From contig CM060988.1 of the NCBI GenBank assembly GCA_030765065.1, forward strand, positions 176,555,065-176,619,064: DNA of 64,000 nt, in the 5' to 3' direction. Positions 34,116 through 44,489 of the stretch are shown in pieces (within the stretch, counting starts at the first letter, position 1; each line of letters begins with the position of its first letter). Source of the stretch: Deroplatys truncata. Lineage: Eukaryota; Arthropoda; Insecta; Mantodea; Mantidae. A program made the position numbers and the translations under genes. Below the pieces are notes generated by a model. That model saw only the letters and a list, made by a program, of their open reading frames with translations, was not told where the DNA came from and made no database searches.

Positions 34116-34513
34116 TTGAAGAAATTGTTTTGGAAACCTTCCGGATAAACCCACAAACGGTGGTTTTGTAAATACCAACATAATCACAAGTAAATGAAAA
34201 ATGTTAGTAGCATAAAATCTAAGTACCTAATTAGCACTTAAGAAAAAGAGGCATGCTTCTGTTGGTAGTATTCTAACCTGTCGTATTTCCCATAAAACCA
34301 TGCTCATGGTCCCTTGGGCAGTCTATATTGCTTTAAAAAAGTCCTGCTTTTCCAAGGTTTCAAGTTTATTATGACGTATGACTACTCTTCTATTAGAAAC
34401 ATTAAAAAACACAAATTGTAGCTAACTCGCATTAACAGCTTGGTTTGCGGCAGGCATTTTCCAATTTCTAACATTTGTTAAACGCCTTAACACAGGGGTA
34501 TGGGGATGTTAAC

Positions 34514-35472
34514 TTAAAGCCCTGTCCATACTGGTTTAACATTTAACAAAACTTGTCAAGTGCAACATGTTAACAGTTTGCATGTTGGCCAAATTTCGAT
34601 CACAGAATTGACTTAACATGCTAACCGAAAGAGTTGTGCTTGACACTTTTAACATGTTGGATGTTTTCGGCTTTTAATGGAAAACTTGTTAAGTCAATTC
34701 GCTCTCTGTGTATGTGATTGGGTGAACTTCGGAAGTTTTCAGACTGTAAACATGGCAGCTAGTGTAATTCCTTCATGCTATTGTGTTCGGTAGTTCCATG
34801 TTGACTCGTTCTGTGCTTACATCTTTGATTTGGCTTGCTTCATGTGAAGTTATGGAATGGACGAAAGAAAAGACACTTTCATTAATAAAATCTTTGCTGA
34901 AGCTATCATTTTGGAACATTGTAATATATGTAATAAAAAGGATGGGCAACTATACCTAACTATGTGCAATTTATTGTTGTTTCAGAGGCAATATCAGAAA
35001 CAAAAATAACCTCACTTTGCTAGAGAATTGCAAAAAGGGCTCAAGTCTGACAGCTCGTATGGCTACTCTCAAATGTGTGTCCTTTTTGTGAATTATAGGT
35101 TAGAAACCTTGCTCAAAACAAAGTTGAAATCACTTTGACTTGTTCTCAAGAAATTGAAGTCAAACCTGCTCCGAATTTTAAACTCATTCAGAATATATTA
35201 ACTCCTGTGCCAATTGACAAGATAGAGCCTCGTCACCTTCCACTTTTCTTTTTATTACATACCAGATACAAATAGCAATTGTCAAACCTAATCACTGGAG
35301 TTCATTTTGCTTTTAGTTGAGATTTTGTTGTCCCAACAAGTTAACTGGTGTGGATAGAATCTTAAAAGTTACAGTTACAACATGTTGAAGGCATTTAACA
35401 TATTGAATGTGACATTTTGTTAATTGTTGAATGTTAGCTGTTTATATGTTGAACAGTGTGGACTCACCTTAA
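34514..35472. mobile_element. inner nested TIR element with TTAA duplication
   Basis: The left terminus CCTGTCCATACTGGTTTAAC (after TTAA 34514-34517) is echoed in reverse on the right (complement GAGTCCACACTGTTCAACAT, before TTAA 35469-35472). It lies wholly inside the outer element. Subterminal regions are full of AACATGTT-type words in both orientations. Superfamily uncertain: Harbinger-like or another TTAA-targeting group. Confidence 0.6.
34857..35200 (+). pseudogene. possible MADF/SANT-type gene remnant
   Basis: Starts MEWTKEKTLSLIKSLL, typical of the first helix of MADF/SANT domains. FARELQKGLKSDSSYGYSQM follows about 120 bases later. GTAATATATG (34921) and TTGTTTCAG (ending 34985) could bound a 65-base intron. 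Stops remain in every joined frame. It is probably the accessory gene of the inner TIR element. Confidence 0.4.
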
Positions 35473-35584
35473 TACCGACTTTAACACATTGTTAAAGCTA
35501 ACATTGTTTGATGAAACAGAATTTGTGTTAAATCAGTTTAACATTGTGTTAAAATTTAGAATCTGTTGGTGAAACCGCCCCTTA

Positions 35585-36060
35585 AGGTGTAATTTCCTAT
35601 TGTTCAAACTACCTTGTCCCCTTAAACATTTATGAACACACTGTAACCGAAGTGGCAGTTAAGCAACATAGCAAGTTTCGAAGCAACCGGTTAAAGTCGT
35701 TCTCGAGACGAAGGGTAAACAGTTGCAGCATCATTTTCCTTTAGTATCCTTGATCCACTCTTGTCGTTAAAAAGAGGCTTCTTCGGTTTCCAGGGGATTG
35801 TAACAGCATTAAGAGTTACCCTTGTAACGCGCGGGGAGGGTAACGTGCCCGAGAATTGAGTTACACAAACACTCCACGCTCCATTAATCAGCTGCACAAC
35901 ATTTGGGCGAGTTTGAAGGCGATCCCGAGTTTACGTGCTTAAACATGCGCCAAGTTCTGCTCCGAATGTTGACCTTCCTTTCCTATATCTACCGTACATC
36001 CATTTTCAACTTGTAGCTGTTGCACGTTTAAAGGGAGATGCTGGAGTCAGATCTGGCCAA
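35585..36060. other. unassigned stretch
   Basis: No gene or repeat recognised. Confidence 0.4.
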
Positions 36061-36743
36061 GATTATCGATCTTAAAGCTTTGTTTAGTATACCTTAATGA
36101 TTTCTCTACCCACTCCTTATACAAAACCTTATCCTTAGTATCTACTTCTGGTCAATCAGATAAAATTTCACTACAGCTTTACACATTTCGTTGTAGGTAT
36201 ATCGATTATAGGCATTCAACGAAGGGAACACCTCGCACACTGCGATTTATATAGAAGGGGTGAGGTGAAGGAACCACAGGAACCTACAGGCCATAGGGAT
36301 CCATGGAAGTCTATAACAATTCCTAGTTACAGACCCGTCCCACTGTTGGAGCGTCTAGAGGGGAGAATGAACAACCCGTCGCCAAGCAACCCTCCAGTGC
36401 TCACGCATCCGCGCCATCTATCCGGCACTGCCATGAAGCATACCTGAAAAGCGAGAAGGAAAATTATGGAAAAGAAATCGAGGTAGACGAGAAACCACCA
36501 TAGCATTCACCTACCGACCAGGGAAAACCACGAAAAACCCATGGTCAGAATCGACGGTCGACGGGAACGAATCCAGGACCACCCACGTTACCGCGGCGCT
36601 ATCTCGCCCGGTGTTGTAGGTATAAGAAGGATACAGCAGGCCAAAGCGATAGTCAGATGTTTAAAAACTGTGACACTATGTGATGCTTTAAAATTCCTGC
36701 TCCTTGCATGACCACAAGAAAAAACCAATAGCGACTTACCACA
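36061..36743 (+). repeat. R1-old copy interrupted by SINE-A
   Basis: R1-old at 36061-36202 (GATTTCTCTACCCACTCCTT and CTTTACACATTTCGTTGTAG) resumes at 36613 (GGTATAAGAAGGATACAGCA and AGCGATAGTCAGATG). R1 copy 8 then interrupts it again. Confidence 0.7.
36191..36624 (-). mobile_element. SINE-A, reverse, with 12-bp TSD
   Basis: The exact repeat GTTGTAGGTATA at 36191-36202 and 36613-36624 brackets a 410-base reverse SINE-A. The body has GGGGTGAGGTGAAGGAACC and CAGGGAAAACCACGAAAAAC. The head complement has AACGAATCCAGGACC and GTTACCGCGGC. Confidence 0.85.
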
Positions 36744-37413
36744 GAAAAATCTGATGTGTTACACTCACATGACTTTCTCTACTCTTGTACAATCTAATTT
36801 TACAAACGCCTATTCTCCATATGCTTCAAGTTAATCGAGATATCGAGATGTCAATCTTATTGGTAATATTCATGTAGATGCAAGGGGAATATGGTAGCTT
36901 TTAAGCGATAGTCAAATATTTTAACGCTGGTTGCTATGTGCGCATTCCATTCTCTTTGCATGTCCAGGACATAAAAAAAATGAATAACGAATTTGAGAAA
37001 AAGTATAAGTATTGGAAAATTTAAGGAGATAACAAGCAATATCTCGAAAACGGTTCACTCAACAAAAGAAATGTATATGACATAAGTTGTGTATTTTAAC
37101 GCGATCTACATTTTTTGTGTAGTAAAATTTTGTCTATCTCTTATGGTTTACCAGTTATGGAAAAGTCGTTCACAATGAAGAATACTTTTGGAGACATTCC
37201 CAGAAAATTCGAGATATACATTTCATTTCTCATGACATTCTCTTAAACATATGATATTTTCATCAAAATCGTTAGAGCCATTTTTGAGAAAATTAAAATT
37301 TTCGAAAAATCTTCCATGTAAAGGGTAGTCTGGGGTGGGGGGATTTTCTTGAAAACCTTCGTGTCGCATCTCTGGAAGATACTGAACCTAAATAACAAGT
37401 TTGGTGCTTATCC

Positions 37414-37459
<46 letters not shown>

Positions 37460-37590
37460 TGTTTCCAAAAATGCTTTTTTTGGATTCAGGAGGTCTCAAA
37501 ACATGTATTTCCGGTGAAATCTCGGTATCGAATTTTTGGGTGGAATACAATCCTTCCCCTACTTACTATACGTAGTAGAGAAAGTAAAAA
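36744..37590 (+). repeat. R1 repeat, copy 8 (CA-expanded)
   Basis: Full R1 in which a segment of about 29 bases before the microsatellite (normally TGTTCGTTTCTGAGTTATGC onward) is missing, and an uninterrupted (AC)20 tract at 37415-37455 sits in its place. Flanking R1-old continues on both sides. Confidence 0.85.
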
Positions 37591-37751
37591 ATTTAAACTA
37601 ATAACAAGAATATCTCGGAAATGGTTAGCGCAATAAAAATTGTTGCTTGATACAAATTGAGTCCCTTAAGGCACTGAAATTTTAAATAAATCTGCGTTAA
37701 AAATTAAAAACAAATGTAAAAACAATATTTCACATTTACAGCTTAACATAA
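37591..37751 (+). repeat. R1-old continuation
   Basis: CTAATAACAAGAATATCTCG and AAATGGTTAGCGCAATAAAA follow the R1-old order seen at 45316-45420. Confidence 0.6.
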
Positions 37752-38337
37752 TACGAGGCGTGTTTTTAAAGTAAGTACCGTTTCAACAGTTTGTCCCTGT
37801 AACGCTACGAGTCTTGGTCACTTTTTGTTTTCCTGTTCTTAGAGAGCTTCGAAATGTTCAAAACAATCGAACGACCTGCCGACTGTAAAATCAGATCAGT
37901 GGTTCGTTTTTGGAACGCGAGAAATGCTACGCCAGCAAATATGCTTAGCTAATTATGTGAGGTTTATGGACAATAATGAGTGACAATGTCCGGCCACACA
38001 TAGCCAAACAAACTCTGGATCTAGTCGCATCATTTGGTTGGAAACAGTTCGATCCCCTTCCTTACAGTCCGGATTTGGCACCAAATGATTTTCATATCTT
38101 TCTTCATCTGAAGAAATTCCTTGATGGAAACATATCAACGACGACTTGGCTTTCATCACAGTCGGCATCATTCCTTGGAGAAGGCATAGAGAAACTGGTT
38201 TCCCGTTACAATAAATGCCTGACTATGTTTAGAAATTGTATACGGTTAAGGTAATGAATGATAATGAAATATTAATTGGAAAGTTTCTGCTATTTTTTAA
38301 AACAATGTTGGTATTTGCTTTAAAAACACGCCTCGTA
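37752..38337 (+). mobile_element. mariner deletion derivative with intact TIRs
   Basis: A 582-bp element (37754-38335) between TA dinucleotides. The ends CGAGGCGTGTTTTTAAAG (37754-37771) are exactly inverted at 38318-38335, with partial match beyond. Mariner transposase codons begin at ATG 37854 (MFKTIERPADCKIRSVVRF) with a stop at codon 33. An internal deletion joins them out of frame to the C-terminal part at 37976 (SDNVRPHIAKQTLDLV, then PYSPDLAPNDFHIFLHLKKF). Asp of SDN and Asp of PNDF lie 34 residues apart, as in DD34D mariners. The first catalytic Asp region is deleted, so only mobilisation by a helper is conceivable. Confidence 0.9.
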
Positions 38338-38486
38338 GAATATCCCAGAGAGGATTTCATCCTAAGCTGTCAAAAACACAGGTTAAAATTTCAAAAATAG
38401 ATGAAACCAATAGATGAGAAAAGGCACGGTATTACTGGTAGCCTTTGTGATAATGATTTTAAAATGTAACAGTTAATTTAAACACT

Positions 38487-39391
38487 AAAAAATCTGATTA
38501 CACTCACATGACTTTCTCTACTCTTGTACAAACTATTTTTACAAACGCTTATTATCCATCTACTTCATGTTAATCGAGGTAAACATTTGCAGACTCTATC
38601 TTATTGCTAATTTTCTAGTAGATGTAAGGGGAATATATATTTACAAGGGCAATATAGAAATACAGTAGCCTTTAAGCACATTCATATATCTTAATAGCTG
38701 GTTGCTAGGTGCAGCACCATTCCCATTCCCACAGATTAATACTCTTTCCATATCCAAGACAGAAAAATGAATAACGAATTCCCATTTGAGACAATAAGTA
38801 TTGAAACATTTAAGGGAATAACAAGCAATATCTCGAAAATGGTTCACTCAAAAAAAAATGTATGACATAAATTGTGTATTTTAACTCGATCTACATTTTT
38901 TGTGTAGTAAAATTTTATCTATCTCTTATGGTTTACCAGTTATGCAGAAGTCGTTCACAATGAAGAATACTTTTGGAGACATTCCCAGTAAATTCAAGAT
39001 ATACATTTTATTTCTCATGAAAATATCTTAAACATATGATATTTTAATCAAAATTGTTAGAGCCATTTTTTGAGAAAATTAAAATTTTCGAAAAATGTTC
39101 CATGTAAAGGGTAATCTGGGGTGGGGGGATTTTCTTGAAAACCTTCGTGTCGCATCCTTGGAAGATACTGAACCTAAATACCAAGTTTGGTGTTTATCCG
39201 ACTGTTCCGTTTCTGAGTTATGCTGTTCACAGACAGACACACACACACACACGCGGACATGTTTCCAAAAATGCTGTTTTTTGGATTCAGGGGGTCTTAA
39301 AACATGTATTTTCGGTGAAATCTCGGTATCGAATTTTTGGGTGGAATACAATACTTCCCCTACTTACTATACGTAGTAGAGAAAGTAAAAA
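38487..39391 (+). repeat. R1 repeat, copy 9
   Basis: Full R1 with an (AC)8 tract at 39237-39252. It carries a clean 93-codon version of the R1 frame starting MFHVKGNLGWGDFLENL and ending TSPTYYT at the hairpin TAG. Confidence 0.85.
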
Positions 39392-39662
39392 AGTAGATCG
39401 TGTAAATGACAACACAATTACCATAATTTGGATAAATGCTGAAGACAGTTTTGTCTGAAAAGACTTCACAAGGACAGGAGGGTAAAGAACACTAAATGAA
39501 AATTGTTTAAAAGGAATTGAACTACAGACAAGAGAATGCAGCCAATTGTATTATTACAAACTCTTGCCAGAGATACAAACGAAGAGTGACCTAAACCAAT
39601 AAGATAGAAATGGTTAACGCCACAAAAAAGTTTATGAAAAATTGTGTCCTTTAACGAGATCC
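39392..39662 (+). repeat. small repeat E plus R1-old scrap
   Basis: 39393-39545 resembles 46245-46400 (shared order TAGATCGTGTAAATGAC / TAGAGCTTGTAAATGAC, GCTGAAGACAGTTT / GCTGAAAACAATTT, TAAAAGGAATTGA / TAAAAGGAATTAA). R1-old words follow at 39600-39662 (AATGGTTAACGCCACAAAAA, TTTAACGAGATC). Confidence 0.55.
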
Positions 39663-39910
39663 ACCCTATTCTCCGGACATAGCCCCAGCAGACTTTTTCC
39701 TGTTTCCCAATTTAAAACTACGTTGGAAGGACGTCATCTCGAAACCATAGCGGAAATTCGGACAATGCAACAAGAAACCTGCGGGCCATCCCAGAAAGTG
39801 TGTTACAGGAAGCTTTCCAAAAATGGAAGAAACGTTCGGAACGGTGTATTGCCAGTATAAGGGACAATGAGTACTTAAAATGTTGTACAATGAGCAATTA
39901 AGATGTTACA
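39660..39910 (+). pseudogene. mariner transposase C-terminal fragment
   Basis: Reads PPYSPDIAPADFFLFPNLK in one frame and TLEGRHLETIAEIRT in the next. The third frame continues NLRAIPESVLQEAFQKWKKR, SERCIASIRDNEYLKC and ends in a stop. Two frameshifts are present. The last catalytic Asp (PADFF) survives. It begins abruptly at an R1-old word, so the 5' part was lost before or at a rearrangement. Confidence 0.8.
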
Positions 39911-39929
39911 CCAAAGGTGCGGACCTTTG

Positions 39930-40283
39930 AACACACCTCGTTTTCCTTCTTATAATGCTGCCGAGATTGTTCTGGAAGAAGCTCCAATACAATGTTTCTG
40001 GCTCGGAATGAAATTTCCTCGGGATTTTCACCCATATTTTCAGTCGTATCTCGTATTGTTACGGTCAGCGCTTCCTAGGAGGCGTTGGTACGGTTCATAG
40101 CGTAGGATTCAGGCAGCTGTGAGAATGTGTCAACAAATGTCTGACCATGCTTTTTACTTTCTCTACTACGTATAGTAAGTAGGGGAAGTATTGTATTCCA
40201 CCCAAAAATTCGATACCGAGATTTCACCGGAAATACATGTTTTGAGACCCCCTGAATAAAAAAAAAGCATTTTAAGAAACATG

Positions 40284-40317
<34 letters not shown>

Positions 40318-41170
40318 CAGCATAACTCAGAAATGAACAGTCGGATAAGCACCAAACTTGGTATTTAGGTTCAGTATCTTCCAGAGATGCGACACGAAGG
40401 TTTTCAACAAAATCCCCCCAACCCAGACTACCCTTTACATGGAACATTTTTCGAAAATTTTAATTGTCTCAAAAATGGCTGTAACGATTTTGATTAAAAT
40501 ATCATATGTTTAAGATAATTTCATGACAATTTAAATGTATATCTCGAATTTTCTGGGAATGTCTCCAAAAGTATTCTTCATTGTGAATGACTTTTGCATA
40601 ACTGGTAAACCATAAGAGATAGACAAAATGTTACTACACCAAAAATACACAATTTATGTCATATACAATTTTTTTGTTGCGTGAACCATTTCGAGATATT
40701 GCTTGTTATTCCCTTAAATTCTTCAATACTTATTTTCTCAAATGGGAATTCCTTATTCATTTTTTGTCTTGGATATGCAAAGAGTATTAATCTGTGGCAA
40801 AGGGAATGGTGCTGCACCTAGCAACCGCTATTAAGAGAGATGTCTATGCTTAAAGGCTACTGTATTACTATATTGCCCTTGCAAATACAAAACAAGGGGA
40901 ACATAGTAGGCCTTAAGCGATAGTCAAATATTTTTAGAACTGGTCGCTATGTGTAAAATGTAATTGTCTTTGCATATCAAAAGATCGTTTCTGCAAATGT
41001 TTATCTCGATTAATATGAAATAGATGGAGAATAAGCGTTTGTAAAAATAGTTTGTACAAGAGTAGAGAAAGTCATGTGAGTGTAACACATCAGATTTTTA
41101 TATTTATACAGCACTTGTATTACATTTATTTTATATCATTTAGAGAGTTTTTACTAAAAACTATTGCATC
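39930..41170 (+). repeat. repeat F, copy 1, interrupted by R1 copy 10
   Basis: Shares TGTTTCTGGCTCGGAATGAA, GTCAGCGCTTCCTAGGA, GCGTTGGTACGGTTCATAG and AGGATTCAGGC with 52370-52660. The flank after the R1 insert (TTTAGAGAGTTTTTACTAAA) matches what follows directly in the uninterrupted copy. Confidence 0.7.
40151..41099 (-). repeat. R1 repeat, copy 10
   Basis: Full reverse R1 inserted in repeat F at CATGCTTTT. (GT)14 tract at 40287-40314. It holds a clean 93-codon R1 frame on the reverse strand (40166-40447). The inner region carries extra sequence (GCCTTAAGCGATAGTCAAAT after AATACAAAACAAGGGGAAC), suggesting a duplicated or recombinant left half. Confidence 0.85.
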
Positions 41171-41935
41171 ACCAAGTACAGGTCTGCTTTAGCGGATTTG
41201 GCCTATGCCTCCTCCTAAATACTTAATTCGTCCACTAAAGCCAAAGTTTGCATACTAAATAGAAATTTCTTCTATGCAATTGATTTTTCTTTTATTTTAC
41301 CAAAATAACAAATGGCTTTCTCTATACAATATCGTTTATTTCTATATATCTTATAGAAATTCGTACAACAGCTTATGCTTCTATTGTTTCATTAAGTATA
41401 CAGCCACAAATTATAATTTATTAAGTCTATTAAGAAGCGATTTAAATTCCAATTAGGTAATGCTTTCCTTTTTGTAATTAGAGAAGGGACTATAACGTTT
41501 TCAACTCATTTCACCGTCAGCAGCAGAGCTCTGTTTATCATTTACTTTTTTGTCCCTTCTGCAATAATGTAGCTTATTTTGTTATTTTTACACGACAGGT
41601 ACAAACATAGTTTTAAAAATATTTCTAACACTTTTATTTTTACGTCTGCTTTAGTTCATCCCTCATGTGTAATGAATAATAAATGATTACAACAGTGTTT
41701 TGTGATTAAACATTCATAAGTATGAAATACCGAACACGAGGTTACTGTGGGCCACGATAACGGCTCTCCACAGATTATCTTCTATGAGTTTCATTAAAAT
41801 ATAAATAGCGAAAAAAAAAAAGCACGGTCTAAAAGCACGCGGTGGAAAAAAGAGTTATAAGCAAAATGTTATGAGGCGAAGAAGGGCAAAATATTTGGAT
41901 CCCAGAACCAATTAAGAAGCAAAGCAAACTTGTAT
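41171..41935. other. unassigned AT-rich stretch
   Basis: No gene or repeat recognised. Confidence 0.4.
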
Positions 41936-42070
41936 TAAAAATCTGCTGTTATACTCAAATAACTTTCTCTAGCCACTCTTCAAAAACTATTCTAAAAATC
42001 TCATTCTACTTTATACCTTATTACCAGAGATGAACATTTGGAAAACAGTTAAACTAAATGTAGTGATTTA
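41936..42070 (+). repeat. R1-old left-end fragment
   Basis: AATCTGCTGTTATACTCAAA, TAACTTTCTCTAGCCACTCT and AGATGAACATTTGGAAAACA match the first part of R1-old. Confidence 0.6.
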
Positions 42071-42181
42071 GAATGATTATATTAAGAAAAAAAGTTCTCT
42101 TAAGCTCCCCCCCTCTCTCTCGGTGAGTGACTGACAGTCTTCTAGGTCTCATCCTCGTACCATACCATCTTACTTTCACAC

Positions 42182-42400
42182 GTGTCCACAGAGACCTTAG
42201 TACTAGGTAACTGCATCTCTGCTTCTATACGTGACGAGCAGATGGCGGCTTCGACATGTGCGCACAGAGGCCTTGGTGCTAGGCAATTGTATCTCTGCTT
42301 CTACATATGCCTGACAGATGGCAGCTTCGACAGTGTCCAGAGGCCTTAGTACTACGCAATTCTATCCTGCTTTTATGCCTACCGGACATATGACATTAGG
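42182..42400 (+). repeat. 75-bp tandem repeat, about three units
   Basis: Units begin near 42182, 42257 and 42333. Each carries CACAGAGACCTTAGTACTAG or a close variant, then CATCTCTGCTTCTA and GATGGCGGCTTCGACA. The third unit is shorter and more diverged. Confidence 0.8.
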
Positions 42401-42539
42401 ATGCTGTCCAGTCCACATGCTTCCGTTATCTGTGGATAGATGGCAGAGTATTCCCTATTACGATCTATTTTCATTCTTACTATTCCTTTAGACTTAACTT
42501 TGGGTCGCAGTAATATATATTCAATTCGGTATTTACCTT

Positions 42540-42620
42540 GGCGACTGAGGGAAACCACAAAAATGAAGTATGATTGGTGGACTCACCAGATTTGAACCCA
42601 AGACCCCTTAAATTCTGTGT
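42540..42620 (-). repeat. tRNA-like SINE head fragment
   Basis: GACTCACCAGATTTGAACCCAAG contains a B-box complement. No complete cloverleaf, so a SINE remnant is likelier than a tRNA gene. Confidence 0.35.
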
Positions 42621-42626
42621 CATCCT

Positions 42627-42905
42627 CCGTGGCCTAGGGGTACTGTGCTAGCCTCTAGTTCCCGAGGTCGCGGGTTGAAACTTGGCAGAGGGCGATGGAT
42701 TTTTTTTTTTCGGACGTAAAAATCCTTAGCATGGCTTCCTTTGGAAGGGAAGTAAAGTTGGTGGTCCTGTGTCATAGATTTACGGCACGTAAAAGAACCT
42801 AAGGTCTGATAAAGAGACCTGTGAGCAATCTTTCACGCCCAGTATAGAATGGGACTCTAAAAACCACAGCAGTTAAAAGAGAGTCCATAAATAAAACTCA
42901 GATGA
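42627..42905 (+). mobile_element. SINE-B, forward, full length
   Basis: Head CTCCGTGGCCTAGGGGTACT with GTCGCGGGTTGAAAC as B box. The body CTTCCTTTGGAAGGGAAGTA, CATAGATTTACGGCACGTAA and AGTTAAAAGAGAGTCCATAA ends AATAAAACTCA. Confidence 0.8.
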
Positions 42906-43086
42906 ACTCGTTTCTTTAACTGTGTTTTATTGGTCACGTGGAGAACTTTTCGAACGACCCTCGTACACACTTCGCTTCTAGGTTTTTGCTATTATGTAGG
43001 TACATACTTATTCTCTATTTCAAAAGTTCGTGTAATATAGGCTACCAGCCTGGCAAATATGCAAATTTATGAAACTAACACTAAAG

Positions 43087-43205
43087 TAAAGAGAAATAGC
43101 GTGGGAGATGGCTAAGTGGTAACGCTGAGGCTCGTATTCTGAAGGAATTAGTTAAAATCCTTATTCCAATCAACCTGACTAGGCTTCTCGAGTTTTCCCT
43201 AGGCG
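43087..43205 (+). mobile_element. SINE-A head, diverged
   Basis: GGGAGATGGCTAAGTGGTAA, GAGGCTCGTATTCTGAAGGA and GGCTTCTCGAGTTTTCCCTA are SINE-A head words. The B box is damaged (GTTAAAATCC). Confidence 0.45.
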
Positions 43206-43468
43206 CACAGATGGATACCGCATTGGTATGCATTTGCACTAGCGCAAGATCCACCTGACAGCAAACGGAGGAATAAAACAAAGCTAAACAGTAGGCTAGG
43301 AAACTCGGAAAGTATATTTACAATTACAATAACGTTCAACAAATACTCTTTTACACTGTTATCAACTGAATGCTGGAGAATGTCGGAAAAGGTTTCTGTT
43401 ATATACATTCACAACAGTATGTGTTTCCCCAAAGACATAGAATACAAAACCAAAGATTTTAACGTTGG
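43206..43468. other. unassigned stretch
   Basis: Nothing recognised. Confidence 0.4.
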
Positions 43469-43740
43469 ATTAAAGGGTAATCTGGGGTGGGGGGATTTTC
43501 TTGAAAACCTTCGTGTCGCATCTCTGGAAGATACCGAGCCTAAATACCAAGTTTGGTGTTTATCGACTGTTCGTTTTCGAGTTATGCTGTTCACACACAC
43601 ACGGACATGCTTCCAAAAATGTTTTTTTTTTGGATTCAGGGGGCCTCAAAACATATATTTCCGGTGAAATCTTGGTATCGAATTTTTGGGTGGAATACAA
43701 TACTTCCACTACTTACTATACGTAGTACAGAAAGTAAAAA
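43469..43740 (+). repeat. R1, right third only
   Basis: Starts at AAAGGGTAATCTGGGGTGGG and runs to the terminal hairpin and AGTACAGAAAGT. The left two thirds are missing. Confidence 0.85.
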
Positions 43741-44485
43741 AAAGGTAATTACTAATGTTTGGTTACACTTAATCGAATTAATGAAGGAAACAGAATTCCA
43801 TGCAGATCATGGGTAAAAATTTTACAGCTTGATGTATACAAGTATAAAACAAGAAGTTTACTCTCTTAATAGTGTAAAGGCATAGCGAAGGATGTTTACG
43901 AGATGGTACGGTTATATGTGGCATTTCATTAAAGTAATGCCGATTCCCTTCTTTTATCAAGATGAAATCCATGTTAAGTAAAACTACCCTTTAATCTTTC
44001 CTCCTTTCAACAGAGTAGAAAAAAGAAGAAGAAATTGTACAAACGAATGAATTTCTACTCCTACGTGCTCGTCTTTGGCTTAATAGCCCGAACCTCTGAA
44101 CCAAGTAGTGGAGTAACGGAGAGGGAGAGACTTTCATCTCATGGCAGAGCAAAAGGAAAAGGTAGCAGCGAAATGTTTCAAAATGTCGTTATCGACCGAA
44201 GTAAGCGCCACTGCCTGGCGAAACAAGGGAAATGTGCCTCGGCGAGCCGGGTTCGAGTGTGGACCAGAAAAAGGGGATATTTAACTGACTTCTCGTATTG
44301 TGCCCCCCCACACACACGTACACAAAAATACCATTTCCTAAAAATACATTTTGGGAAGTTCAGTGAGCCTACAAACGTTATTTACGATGAGTTCTCAGTA
44401 TCGAAGTTTTGTTGCTCTACTTGCTATAGGTAAGGCTTTGAAACTTCATGATCTTTCTATGACCAAGAAGGGGGGTAAAGACAAA
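43741..44485. other. unassigned stretch with a 132-codon frame
   Basis: The frame at 44035-44433 starts MYKRMNFYSYVLVFGLIART, a hydrophobic N-terminus. Its last 40 codons are R1-old right-end sequence (GTTTTGTTGCTCTACTTGCT) and no motif is seen. I treat it as chance coding. Confidence 0.4.
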
Positions 44486-44489
44486 AAAA

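Larger units (their letters stand above)
33590..35584. mobile_element. Harbinger-like TIR element with TTA duplication
   Basis: The left end GGACCGGTTTCACCAACC (33593-33610) is matched in reverse at the right end (complement GGGGCGGTTTCACCAACAG, ending 35581). Both ends abut TTA (33590-33592 and 35582-35584). A 3-bp TTA target and ends starting with GG fit the PIF/Harbinger superfamily. The 1989-bp interior holds a SANT/Myb-like pseudogene and a second nested TIR element, but no DDE nuclease, so it is non-autonomous. Confidence 0.75.

Noticed and set aside
42100-42120. Pyrimidine tract as a splice or promoter signal
   Set aside because: A CCCCCCTCTCTCTC run alone, with no exon on either side.
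44035-44433. 132-codon frame with a hydrophobic start that could suggest a small secreted protein
   Set aside because: Its 3' third is R1-old repeat sequence, it has no motif, and no promoter or splice context supports it.
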